A DNA stretch of 64,000 nt from assembly GCA_963728975.1 (NCBI GenBank), contig CAVSMF010000002.1, forward strand, positions 614,635 to 678,634, given 5' to 3'. Origin of the DNA: DATFCK01 sp963728975 (GTDB taxonomy: Bacteria > Verrucomicrobiota > Verrucomicrobiia > Chthoniobacterales > UBA10450). Position 1 is the stretch's first letter, and the number at the start of each line of letters is the position of its first letter. Of the stretch, positions 1 through 8,809 are shown one piece after another. Position numbers and translations under genes: made by a program. A model generated the notes under the pieces. That model did not search any database. It was not told the DNA's origin and saw only the letters and a program-made list of their open reading frames with translations.

Positions 1-133
1 GGCTGGCGTCCCGGGGCAACTGGGCCAGACCGGCGTAGTCCTTCTTCGCTTTCAGTTCGGCGCGGACCGCGGCATATTTCTTTACGGTCGCGCGTTTGCG
101 TTCGTTACGGTTAATCCAGGCGGTTTTGGCCAT
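1..133 (-). CDS. rpsN: 30S ribosomal protein S14 (5' part, runs off the left edge)
   Basis: The minus strand from the ATG at 133-131 reads MAKTAWINRNERKRATVKKY and continues through AELKAKKDYAGLAQLPRDAS to the window edge. This is the conserved N-terminal half of bacterial S14, which binds 16S rRNA in the small-subunit head. The LPRDAS segment precedes the C-terminal RNA-binding part, which lies outside the window. No CxxC zinc motif is seen in the visible part, and the first ~44 residues match the long zinc-independent form. It stands alone here, divergent from the next gene, so it does not appear to sit inside a large ribosomal operon at this end. Confidence 0.95.
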   Translation of the reverse strand, partial: MAKTAWINRNERKRATVKKYAAVRAELKAKKDYAGLAQLPRDAS

Positions 134-328
134 AGAGAGCGGCTAACCTAATAGGGAACGCCGGATTTGCAACCCCTTCCGCTGCCGCGAGCGCCCTGGG
201 TACGTTTGAGCCAAGGATTGCACTTCTCGAATCAAGCCCCCGGGGTTATTTTAGGGCCCACATGGCCCTGTCACTAGTAGTTGCCGGCTGCTTCCTCAAG
301 CGCAAGAATTGATATTTGTCCGCCAGCG

Positions 329-1207
329 ATGACCACCGATACTCTGCGCGCAGTTCCCCTTTTTGAATCGCTCGACAACGAAGCTGCCGGCGAAATCTGC
401 TCGCTGCTGACCAGCCAGGATTGCCCGGCCGGGGCCGTTCTATTCCGAGCCGGAGACGCCGGTGACGCCATGTTCCTGATCGAGAGCGGGAAAGTTCAGA
501 TCAGCATGAAGTCCAAGGGCGGCGAAGAGCTGATCCTGGCCATTCTGGCGGAAGGCGATTTCTTCGGAGAGATGGCATTGATTGATGGAAAACCTCGCTC
601 GGCCAATGCCCTGATCGTGGAAAATTCCCGCCTGGCCGTGCTCTCGCGCCAGCATTTCATCGCTTTTTTGCGCAGCAGCCCAAACGTGGCCGTGGAAATG
701 ATCACCGCCTTAATTCGGCGGTTGCGACGCACCGACGAGCTTCTTCGGCATCTTGCCACCCGCAACGTAAACGAGGAAGAAGCTTCCCATCTCACTTTTG
801 GCGACCGGGCGGCCGACGCTATCGCCGAATTCGGTGGAAGCTGGAAGTTTATCATCGCGTCACTCGCATTTTTTTTCCTCTGGGTGCTGATGAACACGAT
901 TCTGCTGACCCGGCAACCGTTCGACCCCTTTCCTTTTATCCTGCTAAATCTCGCCTTGAACATGATCACCGCCCTCCAGGCGCCGATCATCATGATGTCG
1001 CAAAACCGGCAAAGCCATAAGGACCGGCTTCGGGCCGACCTCGATTACAAGGTGAACCTGAAGAACGAGCTGGCCTTAAACGAAATCTTGCGGCGGTTAT
1101 CGATCCTGGAGCGGGACTGCCTTGAAGCCACCGGGCAACGGCGCAAAGAGATGGAATTTGTTCCCCGGGAGAGCTCTGACAGCTGGGAAGCAGATAAAAC
1201 CGACTAG
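329..1207 (+). CDS. cyclic-nucleotide-binding domain / DUF1003 membrane protein
   Basis: About 292 residues. Residues ~5-120 form a CRP-type cyclic-nucleotide-binding beta-barrel, with the signature GDFFGEMALIDGKPRSA around the phosphate-binding cassette. A C-terminal DUF1003 region has two predicted membrane helices (FIIASLAFFFLWVLMNTILL and PFILLNLALNMITALQAPII), followed by the charged segment SQNRQSHKDRLRADLDY typical of DUF1003. Known: cNMP-DUF1003 fusions are common in environmental bacteria and their role is not established. Inference: a membrane sensor with a cytoplasmic ligand domain. The ATG at 329 is preferred over an upstream in-frame TTG at 281 because it directly precedes the conserved domain. 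Confidence 0.85.
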   Translation: MTTDTLRAVPLFESLDNEAAGEICSLLTSQDCPAGAVLFRAGDAGDAMFLIESGKVQISMKSKGGEELILAILAEGDFFGEMALIDGKPRSANALIVENSRLAVLSRQHFIAFLRSSPNVAVEMITALIRRLRRTDELLRHLATRNVNEEEASHLTFGDRAADAIAEFGGSWKFIIASLAFFFLWVLMNTILLTRQPFDPFPFILLNLALNMITALQAPIIMMSQNRQSHKDRLRADLDYKVNLKNELALNEILRRLSILERDCLEATGQRRKEMEFVPRESSDSWEADKTD

Positions 1208-1383
1208 TGTAGCTTGCCCGCTTGTGCTGTTTCGGAGACGGGCCGGCGCTCGGTTCAACCCTGGCCGTTCTTTTTTAAAGAGGCATCAGCATTCCCAGTG
1301 CTGCTTTTTTCCGCGATGCTCGCTCTTTCCGGGCAACACCTCGGCCGTCGGAAAAGTTGGCGGTTTGCGTCTCGAAGATCGTG

Positions 1384-2046
1384 CTACCTGGGAAAGCGGG
1401 TGCGTCCCGCCATTAGCCCGATGGCCACCACGGCAACACCCAGGAGCAACGCACTGTTGCCCGTGTCCGGAACAGTTTCTTGCGCGACAACTACCGAATC
1501 TATTTGCGTGATGCAGGCCTTTACGTCGGCTCCCCAACACGGACCATCCGACAAGCCAAACAAGCCGATATTGAAGATTTCGTCGCTTAACGAAACCTGG
1601 AAGGTCCGGTCGCCGGACAGCACCACCGTAGCGGGACCGTTCCACGAAACCTGGCCAAATTGGATAATGCCGCAGAAGATGCCGGTGCCCACGGTGTCGC
1701 CTGTAATCGTCGGATCGCTGCTGGGAACCGCAAAATCGAGGGTTGCCGTTATCTGTCGCGGAACCGTGTCGTCGGAGTTGACATACGTTTCGTTAGTCCA
1801 GATATCGAACAACTCGAACGAGTAGGTTTGCCCGTCATCAAGAGTGAAATTTGTTCCGGCCACACCGGGCTCCACCATGGTCTGAATGACAAGGCCGCCG
1901 CCGCCGGGGGGTTCGGGTCCGCTGAATGCGCTGACCGAGGAACCGTTGCCGAGCTCATAATATTTCGGCACCGCCAGCGCGGACGGAATCACGGCAGCTA
2001 TGACAACCAGAGCGATCAGGGCGGGAAAGAGTTTTTCTTTATTCAC
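1384..2046 (-). CDS. exported protein with VPDxG C-terminal sorting tail (copy 1)
   Basis: 220 residues. An N-terminal signal peptide (MNKEKLFPALIALVVIAAV then PSALA) is followed by PKYYEL and a probably beta-rich body. The C-terminus is VPDTGNSALLLG, a hydrophobic helix and a short basic end (RTRFPR). This architecture matches the VPDSG-CTERM sorting class, analogous to PEP-CTERM and described from Verrucomicrobiota. Inference: it is sorted by an exosortase-type system to the cell surface or exopolysaccharide layer; the processing enzyme is not in this window. The next gene upstream on the same strand (2149-2860) is a clear paralogue, sharing PKYYEL, FDIWT and WNGP segments. Body function unknown. 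Confidence 0.8.
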   Translation of the reverse strand: MNKEKLFPALIALVVIAAVIPSALAVPKYYELGNGSSVSAFSGPEPPGGGGLVIQTMVEPGVAGTNFTLDDGQTYSFELFDIWTNETYVNSDDTVPRQITATLDFAVPSSDPTITGDTVGTGIFCGIIQFGQVSWNGPATVVLSGDRTFQVSLSDEIFNIGLFGLSDGPCWGADVKACITQIDSVVVAQETVPDTGNSALLLGVAVVAIGLMAGRTRFPR

Positions 2047-2148
2047 GCGTGTGGTCTTCCTTCGGGGGGAATATTACTTTCTACGAAATATTCCGGAGGC
2101 AGGTCAAGCTTTGCCCGAATTATTACACTCGATTTTTTAAATTCAACC

Positions 2149-2860
2149 TCATCGGTCCGATCGCTTCGCAATGCTATCCGACTGAACACGAACAACTTTT
2201 TTAATTCGGCGCGTGCCAGGCTGTCGCGATATTGCAATAACCAGCAATGCAATACCAAACAGGATAATAGTATTCCCATTGTCCGGGACATCGCCCGGCC
2301 GTCCGACATCGGGAGTAAAAGAACTCACCTGTGTAATTGTCGCCGAAATCGTCGCTCCGCACATCATTCCTTCGTTCAGTCCGCCAAAACCCCAGTTAAA
2401 AGTTTCGTCGCTCAAAGTAATATCGAAAACGCGGTCGCCCGGGAGACTCACCGTGACCGGACCATTCCATGTTACTTGGCCCCATTCGGAGAGTCCCTTC
2501 ATGAAACTTCCTCCGACGGTAATGCCACTGACTGTCGCGCCGGTGAACGGATCGACAAAATTGAGGGTGGCGGAAATGGCATAACCGACCTGGTCGTCGG
2601 ATTTGATCAGAGACTCATCGGTCCAAATATCGAAGAAACCAAAGGTACTGCTTTCCCCATCGTTTAAGTTAAAGGAGGTGCCGGCAACGGACGGGAGGAG
2701 ACTCGTCCCGATAACCAGACCGGGTTCGGTCTGATTGGCGGTGACGGAACCTCCGGCCAGCTCGTAATATTTGGGGGTAGCGAGCGCGGCCGGGGCGGAC
2801 CCGAGGAGAAGAAGGGCGAGGGCAAGCGGGAGGAAGGTAGTTCGTCCCAGCCGGAGGCAT
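2149..2860 (-). CDS. VPDxG-tailed exported protein (copy 2), apparently frameshifted near the start
   Basis: Paralogue of the downstream neighbour: it reads ATPKYYELAGG, FDIWTDES, WGQVTWNGPVTV and ends in VPDNGNTIILFG plus a helix and a long basic tail. No ATG, GTG or TTG opens this frame upstream of 2502, yet the conserved frame runs back through a good signal peptide (TTFLPLALALLLLGSAPAALA). An ATG at 2860 lies one base out of frame; removing one base of the AA pair at about 2841-2842 would join it to that signal peptide. I therefore place the original start at 2860 with a one-base indel. A conservative call would start at the ATG at 2502 and lose the signal peptide. Either a decaying gene or a sequence error. 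Confidence 0.6.
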
Positions 2861-2912
2861 TGTCTGATAAATACTATAATAGTAATACTTACCAGTTTTA
2901 CCCTATTTTAGC

Positions 2913-2946
2913 GGGTTTTGTCAAAGGCTATCCCAGGACAAAACCC
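2913..2946. other. 10-bp perfect inverted repeat in the 2861-3206 spacer
   Basis: GGGTTTTGTC (2913-2922) pairs exactly with GACAAAACCC (2937-2946) around a 14-nt loop. It lies between the minus-strand permease gene and the VPDxG gene downstream of it, so it could act as a transcript-end hairpin, but there is no T-tract. GACAAAACCCC occurs again at about 3178-3188. Nothing else coding was seen in 2861-3206. Confidence 0.5.
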
Positions 2947-3003
2947 CACCCGCTACCCGCGGCGAATGACACTATTTGGGGTTCGCCCCTTTCTTTTCCC
3001 CCA

Positions 3004-3042
3004 TTGAGCGTTGGACGTTGAGCGTTGAGCGTTGAGCGTTTG
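3004..3042. repeat. short GTTGRRC heptamer array
   Basis: About five copies of the 7-bp unit GTTGAGC/GTTGGAC. It is a small outlying member of the heptamer family that is expanded at 47.5-48.5, 55.3 and 60.0 kb. Confidence 0.8.
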
Positions 3043-3206
3043 CTCTGGTTTCTCCTCATCTTTTGCAGTTTCTCGTTCCCTCACCGGAAGGAACGCCGCC
3101 AGGCAAGCAATCCACTTGTCCAGGGTGCAGCCCGCCTCCCAATTGGAGCCCCCAACCCGCTCGCCCTACCCCATCCTGACAAAACCCCAATTTGCCCTAC
3201 CCAGGC

Positions 3207-4313
3207 TCATCGCCGGGCCAGGCGTCGAAACAGAATCGCCCCTAAAACAATGAAAAGGAGATTGGGAAACCAAACCAACAGCTCCGGATGCATTCTCGGA
3301 TTCGCTCTCAAGGTGTCCCCGATAATCACAAACAAAAAATACGAGATCGCGACAATCAACCCGAGAGCGAACCCGATCGAGGTCTCCCGGCGGTGCGCGG
3401 TAACCCCGAGAGGAACACCAATCAAGGCAAAGGCGATGCAGGAAAAAGGAAACGAAAAACGCTTGTTGATCTCAGTCCGGCTGGCGCTGCGTTCCCTCTT
3501 GTTTTCGCTCTTTAACTGGTCGAGCAATTGCTCGATGGACAGGGCCGAACGGCTCGGCCTCTTCTTCTCCCTCTCGTACAAATCTTCCAGACTGATCGGC
3601 AACGTTCCCTCCGCCATGCTGATTCCATCGCGGATTTTGCGCAGGTCCAGTGGATCCTTGGCATCGCGCTGCTGGTATCGGGCATCGTAAAGATGCATCA
3701 GGATCCGCTTGTTAGGCAAATCTGCTTCCAGCCGGCCGGTCCGGGCATAGGTTACTCGCACCGGAAGCGAATTCTCATCCATTTCAAAGACAATGATATT
3801 GTCGAGCTTGTTGCCTTCCTTTTTGCCCACGTAAATTTTGCGCCCGGGAAATTGATCGATGATCTGGTCGCTTCCAAACAGGGCCATCGGGTTCCGCGTA
3901 GCCAGGTCAAAAATGGTGCTCCGCAATTTTTCCTGCGCGGCCGGGGCAACCTGGACGTTGAGCCAGAGGCAGATACCGGCGCAGGCGATCGCTATTGCCG
4001 CCAGCGGCAGACAGATTCGAGTGATACTGACCCCGTTGGAACGAAGTGCGACCAGCTCGTTATCCGCGGAGAGCCGCCCAAAAACGAGCAAAATGGCAGT
4101 GAGCAATCCCCAGGGAATCGTGAAAATAAGTGAGAACGGAAGAACATAGGCGATGAAGCTGATCAAGTATTCGACCGGCACGTCGTGGTTAACCAGCAAA
4201 GGAAGCAGTTTGCGAAAAATGTTGCCGACGACCAGGACCAGGCTCAGAACGGCGATCGCAAAAAGCACGTTCACCAGCAACTCCCGACTGATCATCCGGT
4301 CGACCAACTTCAT
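3207..4313 (-). CDS. LptF/LptG family permease (YjgP/YjgQ)
   Basis: 368 residues. Three N-terminal membrane helices (for example VLFAIAVLSLVLVVGNIFRK and LISFIAYVLPFSLIFTIPWG), a periplasmic central domain of ~130 residues rich in beta structure, then three C-terminal helices. The early segment GRLSADNELVALRSNGVS is the coupling-helix region typical of the LptF/G family. Known role: membrane subunit of the LptB2FG ABC exporter, which extracts lipopolysaccharide from the inner membrane and hands it to LptC. Only one family member lies in the window; whether it is LptF or LptG cannot be decided from sequence reading alone. The ATG at 4313 starts right at the conserved N-terminus. Confidence 0.88.
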   Translation of the reverse strand: MKLVDRMISRELLVNVLFAIAVLSLVLVVGNIFRKLLPLLVNHDVPVEYLISFIAYVLPFSLIFTIPWGLLTAILLVFGRLSADNELVALRSNGVSITRICLPLAAIAIACAGICLWLNVQVAPAAQEKLRSTIFDLATRNPMALFGSDQIIDQFPGRKIYVGKKEGNKLDNIIVFEMDENSLPVRVTYARTGRLEADLPNKRILMHLYDARYQQRDAKDPLDLRKIRDGISMAEGTLPISLEDLYEREKKRPSRSALSIEQLLDQLKSENKRERSASRTEINKRFSFPFSCIAFALIGVPLGVTAHRRETSIGFALGLIVAISYFLFVIIGDTLRANPRMHPELLVWFPNLLFIVLGAILFRRLARR

Positions 4314-4440
4314 TTTATTAGAGCCACTCTCGCCAAAGAGACTGGGGTGAGCAAAGACGAATCATCGGTATTCGAGCGAAAAGAACGCCTTTCCTTTCCA
4401 CGATCAGGTTGGGTTTGTATCTTGTAACGTCCCGAATGCG

Positions 4441-5175
4441 ATGTGGAGATCTGCAATTTTGGTTGTGATTAGCTTCGGCTTTGCTGGCACGGCGGTGGCC
4501 GGGCCGAATCCTATCGAGGATTCGCGCCAAATCCTGGTCGTCACCACCGGCTCCTGGTCGGCAACCTCCGGTAGCGCCACATTCTTCGAGCGTAACCAAG
4601 AGTTATGGCAGCCAAAGGAAACCGGTATTCCGGTTGTTCTTGGCAAAGCCGGCCTCGCCTGGGGCCGCGGCTGCGGCTTCTGCGACCTGAAAACGGTGGC
4701 GGGCCCGGTCAAACGAGAGGGCGATAATAAATCGCCGGCAGGTGTGTTTCGGCTCCGGCTGGTCTTTGGACGCGCCTCCAAAAATCCGGGAACAAGAATG
4801 CCCTACCTGCCTTTAACGAAAAACATCGTAGCGGTGGATGATCCGCGCTCCCGTCATTACAACACCCTGGTGGACGAATCGAAGGTCGAGACCCGCGACT
4901 GGCATAGCGCCGAACAAATGATCCTGAGCGATCATCGCTATGACTGGGGAATAACTGTCGAACATAACGTTCCGCCCGTGCCGGGAGCGGGTTCATGCAT
5001 TTTTTTGCATGTTTGGAAAAACCGCCTGCCCACCGCGGGTTGCACGGCGATGGCGGAGTCCAATCTTCTGGACATCATCCGCCGGCTGGATCCGGACCGC
5101 GTTCCTCTCCTTGTTCAAATGCCGCGCCCGGTCTATGGGCAACTGCGCCAAAACTGCAACTTGCCCGCGCTTTAG
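4441..5175 (+). CDS. exported L,D-transpeptidase (YkuD-type catalytic domain)
   Basis: 244 residues with a signal peptide ending around GTAVA/GPNP. The C-terminal half carries the catalytic motif of L,D-transpeptidases: the His in FLHVW followed by PTAGCTAM, with the nucleophilic Cys ~12 residues later. Known role of the family: cross-linking peptidoglycan through diaminopimelate residues or attaching proteins to the wall. Other conserved-looking segments are GDNKSPAGVFRL and WGITVEHN. It is divergent from the Lpt-type permease. Its stop codon (5173-5175) lies two bases before an inserted inverted-repeat element, which may have changed its 3' end or terminator. Confidence 0.82.
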   Translation: MWRSAILVVISFGFAGTAVAGPNPIEDSRQILVVTTGSWSATSGSATFFERNQELWQPKETGIPVVLGKAGLAWGRGCGFCDLKTVAGPVKREGDNKSPAGVFRLRLVFGRASKNPGTRMPYLPLTKNIVAVDDPRSRHYNTLVDESKVETRDWHSAEQMILSDHRYDWGITVEHNVPPVPGAGSCIFLHVWKNRLPTAGCTAMAESNLLDIIRRLDPDRVPLLVQMPRPVYGQLRQNCNLPAL

Positions 5176-5177
5176 TA

Positions 5178-5342
5178 GAAGCCATCTCCTAAATAGGGTG
5201 GGCCGGGTGGCTATTGATTTTCGGTTTGGACAAGGCGCGACGAGGAAGCATATCCGAATGGATCTGCGGCCGAGGAGCAACGCGGGCCAAGCCGAAAAGG
5301 GAGGCTACCCGAAGGGCAAGAGCAATTTGGGGCGTTTGCCGG
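5178..5342. mobile_element. truncated copy of the TA-flanked inverted-repeat element
   Basis: It begins TA/GAAGCCATCTCCTAA and stays closely similar for about 160 bp to the complete element at 48956-49218 (shared: TGGCTATTGATTTTCGG, GACGAGGAAGCATATCCGAA). After about 5342 the similarity fades and no right terminal repeat is found. It sits directly behind the L,D-transpeptidase stop codon and about 110 bp before a broken flavoprotein gene. Confidence 0.75.
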
Positions 5343-5449
5343 CGTTGCTCGCTCCTCACAGGCCGGCCGGCGCCCGCAAATCCCTCTTCGCGGTTGCTCT
5401 CAACTGCGGGCTGGAAGCTCTTCTTCCCCTTGCTAACATCATCACACAC

Positions 5450-5732
5450 GTGAGCGCAGTCTACGATGTCGCCATTATCGGCGGGGGCCCGGCTGGTAGC
5501 ACCGCCGCAACCTTGCTTGCCCGCGCGGGATGGCGCGTAGTGGTTCTGGAACGCGATAAAATTTTCGCGTTTCCACATCGGCGAATCCCTTCTGCCTTTC
5601 AGCATGCAAACGTTTGAGCGCCTCGGGATTCGCGAAGAACTCGACCGCAGGTTTCTACCGAAATATGGGGGCGAGATTGTAGCCGCATGCGGTTCCAAAG
5701 GGTTGAAGTTTTATTTCAAGAACGGATTTCGC
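5450..5732 (+). pseudogene. N-terminal remnant of an FAD-dependent oxidoreductase (geranylgeranyl reductase/halogenase-like)
   Basis: From a GTG at 5450 the frame reads VYDVAIIGGGPAGSTAATLL then ARAGWRVVVLERDK, a textbook FAD-binding Rossmann motif. At about 5560 the frame breaks: one extra base in AAAATTTTCG. The next frame continues as KF-SRFHIGESLLPFSMQTF then ERLGIREEL, the segment that follows in this flavoprotein superfamily. The homology stops after ~90 residues, where the frame runs into a lipoprotein. The substrate- and NAD-binding parts are missing, so it cannot be a working enzyme. Its neighbours (lipoprotein, MMPL exporter, LolA-like) suggest it once belonged to a lipid- or polyene-export cluster. 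Confidence 0.8.
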
Positions 5733-6152
5733 GTCCGCCGCTACCTGGGGCTGGCGGCGGCGGCAGGAATTTTCCTAACGAGTTGCGCGGCGAATCCGCC
5801 GCACCAGTTCGCCCAGCCATCGCCTGACTGGAAAACTCGGAGCGGGCAGCTTCTCTATCGGAACGCGAAGACCACCTTGATTGGCGATGTCATCGTCCGT
5901 TTTTCCAGGGCGGGCGATTTCGACCTGACATTTTCCAAGGGACCCGGCCTCACCCTGTTCGCGATTCGAGAAGATGCGTCGTTCGCGGAAGTCAAAGGCG
6001 CTCTGGCAGGGAGAGGCTGGTCGGGCCCGCTCGACCACGCCCCGTCTCCCCTGCGCGGTTGGCTCGGGCTTCGGGGCCAGTTCCTTGACCAGGCGAACCG
6101 GCGAAGCATTCGTTACGCAACCGGGACGGAAACGTTTCTCTTCCACTTTTGA
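5604..6152 (+). CDS. small lipoprotein fused behind flavoprotein debris
   Basis: The open frame from the ATG at 5604 has 182 residues. The first ~43 are flavoprotein remnant (MQTFERLGIREELDRRF...). From about 5733 it reads RRYLGLAAAAGIFLTSCAA, a lipoprotein signal with lipobox LTSC and the lipidated Cys encoded at about 5784. The mature ~120 residues include YRNAKTTLIGDVIVRFSRAG and a beta-rich tail that I do not recognise. No ATG, GTG or TTG lies directly before the lipoprotein signal, so the original start has probably been lost in a deletion and the present start is doubtful. It sits ~90 bp upstream of the MMPL exporter gene and probably belongs with it. Confidence 0.6.
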   Translation: MQTFERLGIREELDRRFLPKYGGEIVAACGSKGLKFYFKNGFRVRRYLGLAAAAGIFLTSCAANPPHQFAQPSPDWKTRSGQLLYRNAKTTLIGDVIVRFSRAGDFDLTFSKGPGLTLFAIREDASFAEVKGALAGRGWSGPLDHAPSPLRGWLGLRGQFLDQANRRSIRYATGTETFLFHF

Positions 6153-6243
6153 CGCGTTGGAAATGAAGAGACTGGACGCGGCGGGCTATGGTTGCCGAAC
6201 GGTAAGGGCCGTCGTATCAGCTGCCTGATCTCCATCCCTGCTC

Positions 6244-8739
6244 ATGCGCATCTCTGATCTCATTGCCCGAACCGTAACCCGGCGCCGGGCCTATGTTTGG
6301 TCCGGAGTGATCGCACTCGCCGCCGGTTGCCTGGCCATTTTTGCCTGCCGGATTTCTCTCGACAGCGACGTGCTCAACATGCTGCCGGGTAAATTTCGAG
6401 CCGTCCAGGGATTGAAAACATACAACCGCGATTTCGAGCAGACCCGCGAACTGACCTTTGCCCTTCGCTGCCAGCCCGGCGATGTGGATAAACTGGAAGA
6501 GTTTGCCCCCGTTTTCGCGGCCCATTTGCGAAAGCAGCCCTGGTGCGAACGGGTCCTTGCCGGTTCGCCAATCGAGACTCCGGACGGGATTCGCGATCTG
6601 CAATCGATTGCCGTGCCCTTGCTCTTGAATCTCGAACCGGCGGCATTCGATCAAGCAATCTCCAAGTTGGAGCCGGACAAGATTCGCGGGCGATTGCACC
6701 GGCTCCATCGAGAAATCGAAGCCGGATCGCCGCGTCCGCAGTTTGAGCTCCAACTGGATCCGCTGGGGTTGATTGGGCCGGCCCTGCAACCGTTTGCCGA
6801 AAGCAATCGCATTGAGGAGGAGCAGCCGCTCGCATCGTCCGACCGGACCATGCGGGTTTTTTTGGTCGTTACCAACCAGCGCTCGATTGGGGCGTTCGAG
6901 TGCCAGCGTTTGATGCGACAGGTCAACGCGTTCCGGGCCCAGGCCCGGGAAGGTTGGGAGGGCGGACCGCTCGAGCTGCTGGTCACGGGCCGCTCCGCCT
7001 ATGTGGCGGAAATTTCACTGAGCATGCGCTACGACATCGTGGCCACGGTGCTTGGCTCGGTTCTGCTGGTGGGCGTCATTTTTTTCCTGGGATTCGGCCG
7101 ATGGATGCCGCTCATCGGCATGGGATTTTCGCTTCTGTTATCGTGTCTCCTGGCCGTCGCCCTCGGGCTCCTGATATTTGGGCGGCTGAATATGGTGACG
7201 GTCGGCTTTTGCGCCATCCTCGTCGGGCTCGGCGTCGATTTCGCGATTCTGATTTTCGGCCGTTATCAGCAGGCCCGAATCGACGGGGAAGAGCATGTCC
7301 AGGCGGTTTCTACCTCGGTGGCGAAGTTAGGCCGGGCGGTCTTTTTCGGCGCCCTAACCACTGCGGTCGGTTTTCTCGCCCTGGTATTGAGCGGCTCGCT
7401 TGGTTTCTCCGAACTCGGTGTCCTTATCGCCATCGGTATTCTGTTTGCCGGCCTGTTCATGTGCACCATTTTCTTTCTATTCGTGCGCGAACGCCGGGCG
7501 CCGCCGCGCCACGATTGGATTTTTGAAGCCGTAAAAAAATACGTGGCCTGGAGCGTGCAACGCCCCACCACCATCCTGATCTGGTCGATCGCGATCCTGT
7601 CGATCCTGTCGGTCATCGGATTTTCGCCAATACCCGCGCTTGCCTTCGATTCCAGCGCCCGCTCTCTCGAGCCGAAGAACAGCCGGGCTGGTCGAGCGTT
7701 GGCCGCCATTATGAGCAAAATGCCGACCCGCTGGGAACCGGTGCTTGCCATTGTTCGCGCGCCGGATGCCCAGCAATTGCATGATGACTGGAAGAAAATT
7801 GCCGCGCATTGGACGCAGCTGCAGGACGCGGGCAAGATCAAAGGCTTTTCGACTCCGGCCGCTTTGTCGCTCTCGCCGGGATCGATTCAAAGAAATCGCG
7901 AGCAGTTGGGCCTGATTGATTTCGAAACCGTCCGACAAACCCTGGTGGAAACGATCGACGCCGAGGGATTCAGCCGGGATGCGTTTTCCAGCGCCTTCCG
8001 TTTGCTGAATCAACTGCGATCGCTCGCTCAGCCTGGGGCAAGTTTGCCGAACTGGCGAAACAAGCTGCCGAAATCGTCGAGCTGGTGGTTTTTGATCGAT
8101 CGCTATTTCGCCCAGAATCCGTTGCTCACCGCGGGCTTTGTCACTACCAATCAGCCGGTCAAGACGCATCTCCAGGCCATTACCCTCGACCGTCAGCTGG
8201 CCGTCCCCGGGGTCCAGATAACTCTGTCAGGCTGGAGCTATACTTTGGCTACTTTGCTTCCCTGGGCCGAGCGCCAATTGCTCATCGTCAGCGGCGCCAT
8301 GGCAATATTTGAAGCGCTCCTCCTCGCAATTCTGTATCGCGACTGGCGATTGTGGGTCATCCAGGAAATTACCCTCCTCTTTGCCGTCGGCGCGATGCTG
8401 GCTTCGATGAAATTGCTCAATATAAAACTGAACCTGCTCAACGTTCTGGCTTTCCGGCTGGTCATCGCCATCGGCGTCGACTACGGGATTTACGTGCTGT
8501 TTGCCTGGCAAAAGGCGCGTGCGATCGACCACGATGTGGCTGGAGTGATGAAGCCGGTTTTGCTTGCCGGTCTGACCGCCGTCAGTGGCTTCGGGTCCCT
8601 GGTCCTGGCAAAAAATCCATCCCTGAGCAGTCTCGGACTTGCCTGTGCAATCGGCATCTCCTGGAGTTTGGCCGCAACGATTTTCTTCACCCTGCCGGCG
8701 GCGGCTGCGGCCAGACCAAAGACCTGGCGCGTAAATTAA
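6244..8739 (+). CDS. MMPL/RND-type exporter
   Basis: 831 residues with the RND/MMPL plan: one N-terminal helix, a large periplasmic loop, a bundle of about five helices (from ~260, for example IVATVLGSVLLVGVIFFLGF, MVTVGFCAILVGLGVDFAIL, ALTTAVGFLALVLSGS), a second helix-loop-bundle and a C-terminal bundle containing RLVIAIGVDYGIYVLFAW. The repeated G(L/I)GVD(F/Y) motifs carry the Asp typical of proton relay in this superfamily. Known roles: export of lipids or lipid-like products (hopanoid, aryl-polyene or mycolate types). With LolA-like and lipoprotein neighbours on the same strand it probably moves a lipidic product towards the outer membrane. Confidence 0.85.
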   Translation: MRISDLIARTVTRRRAYVWSGVIALAAGCLAIFACRISLDSDVLNMLPGKFRAVQGLKTYNRDFEQTRELTFALRCQPGDVDKLEEFAPVFAAHLRKQPWCERVLAGSPIETPDGIRDLQSIAVPLLLNLEPAAFDQAISKLEPDKIRGRLHRLHREIEAGSPRPQFELQLDPLGLIGPALQPFAESNRIEEEQPLASSDRTMRVFLVVTNQRSIGAFECQRLMRQVNAFRAQAREGWEGGPLELLVTGRSAYVAEISLSMRYDIVATVLGSVLLVGVIFFLGFGRWMPLIGMGFSLLLSCLLAVALGLLIFGRLNMVTVGFCAILVGLGVDFAILIFGRYQQARIDGEEHVQAVSTSVAKLGRAVFFGALTTAVGFLALVLSGSLGFSELGVLIAIGILFAGLFMCTIFFLFVRERRAPPRHDWIFEAVKKYVAWSVQRPTTILIWSIAILSILSVIGFSPIPALAFDSSARSLEPKNSRAGRALAAIMSKMPTRWEPVLAIVRAPDAQQLHDDWKKIAAHWTQLQDAGKIKGFSTPAALSLSPGSIQRNREQLGLIDFETVRQTLVETIDAEGFSRDAFSSAFRLLNQLRSLAQPGASLPNWRNKLPKSSSWWFLIDRYFAQNPLLTAGFVTTNQPVKTHLQAITLDRQLAVPGVQITLSGWSYTLATLLPWAERQLLIVSGAMAIFEALLLAILYRDWRLWVIQEITLLFAVGAMLASMKLLNIKLNLLNVLAFRLVIAIGVDYGIYVLFAWQKARAIDHDVAGVMKPVLLAGLTAVSGFGSLVLAKNPSLSSLGLACAIGISWSLAATIFFTLPAAAAARPKTWRVN

Positions 8740-8809
8740 GGTGGATCAGGTTTTCGACCCGGTCATGGTCAGATCGCAACTTGAAAACCCGCGCCCCAAA
8801 AAAGCAGGG

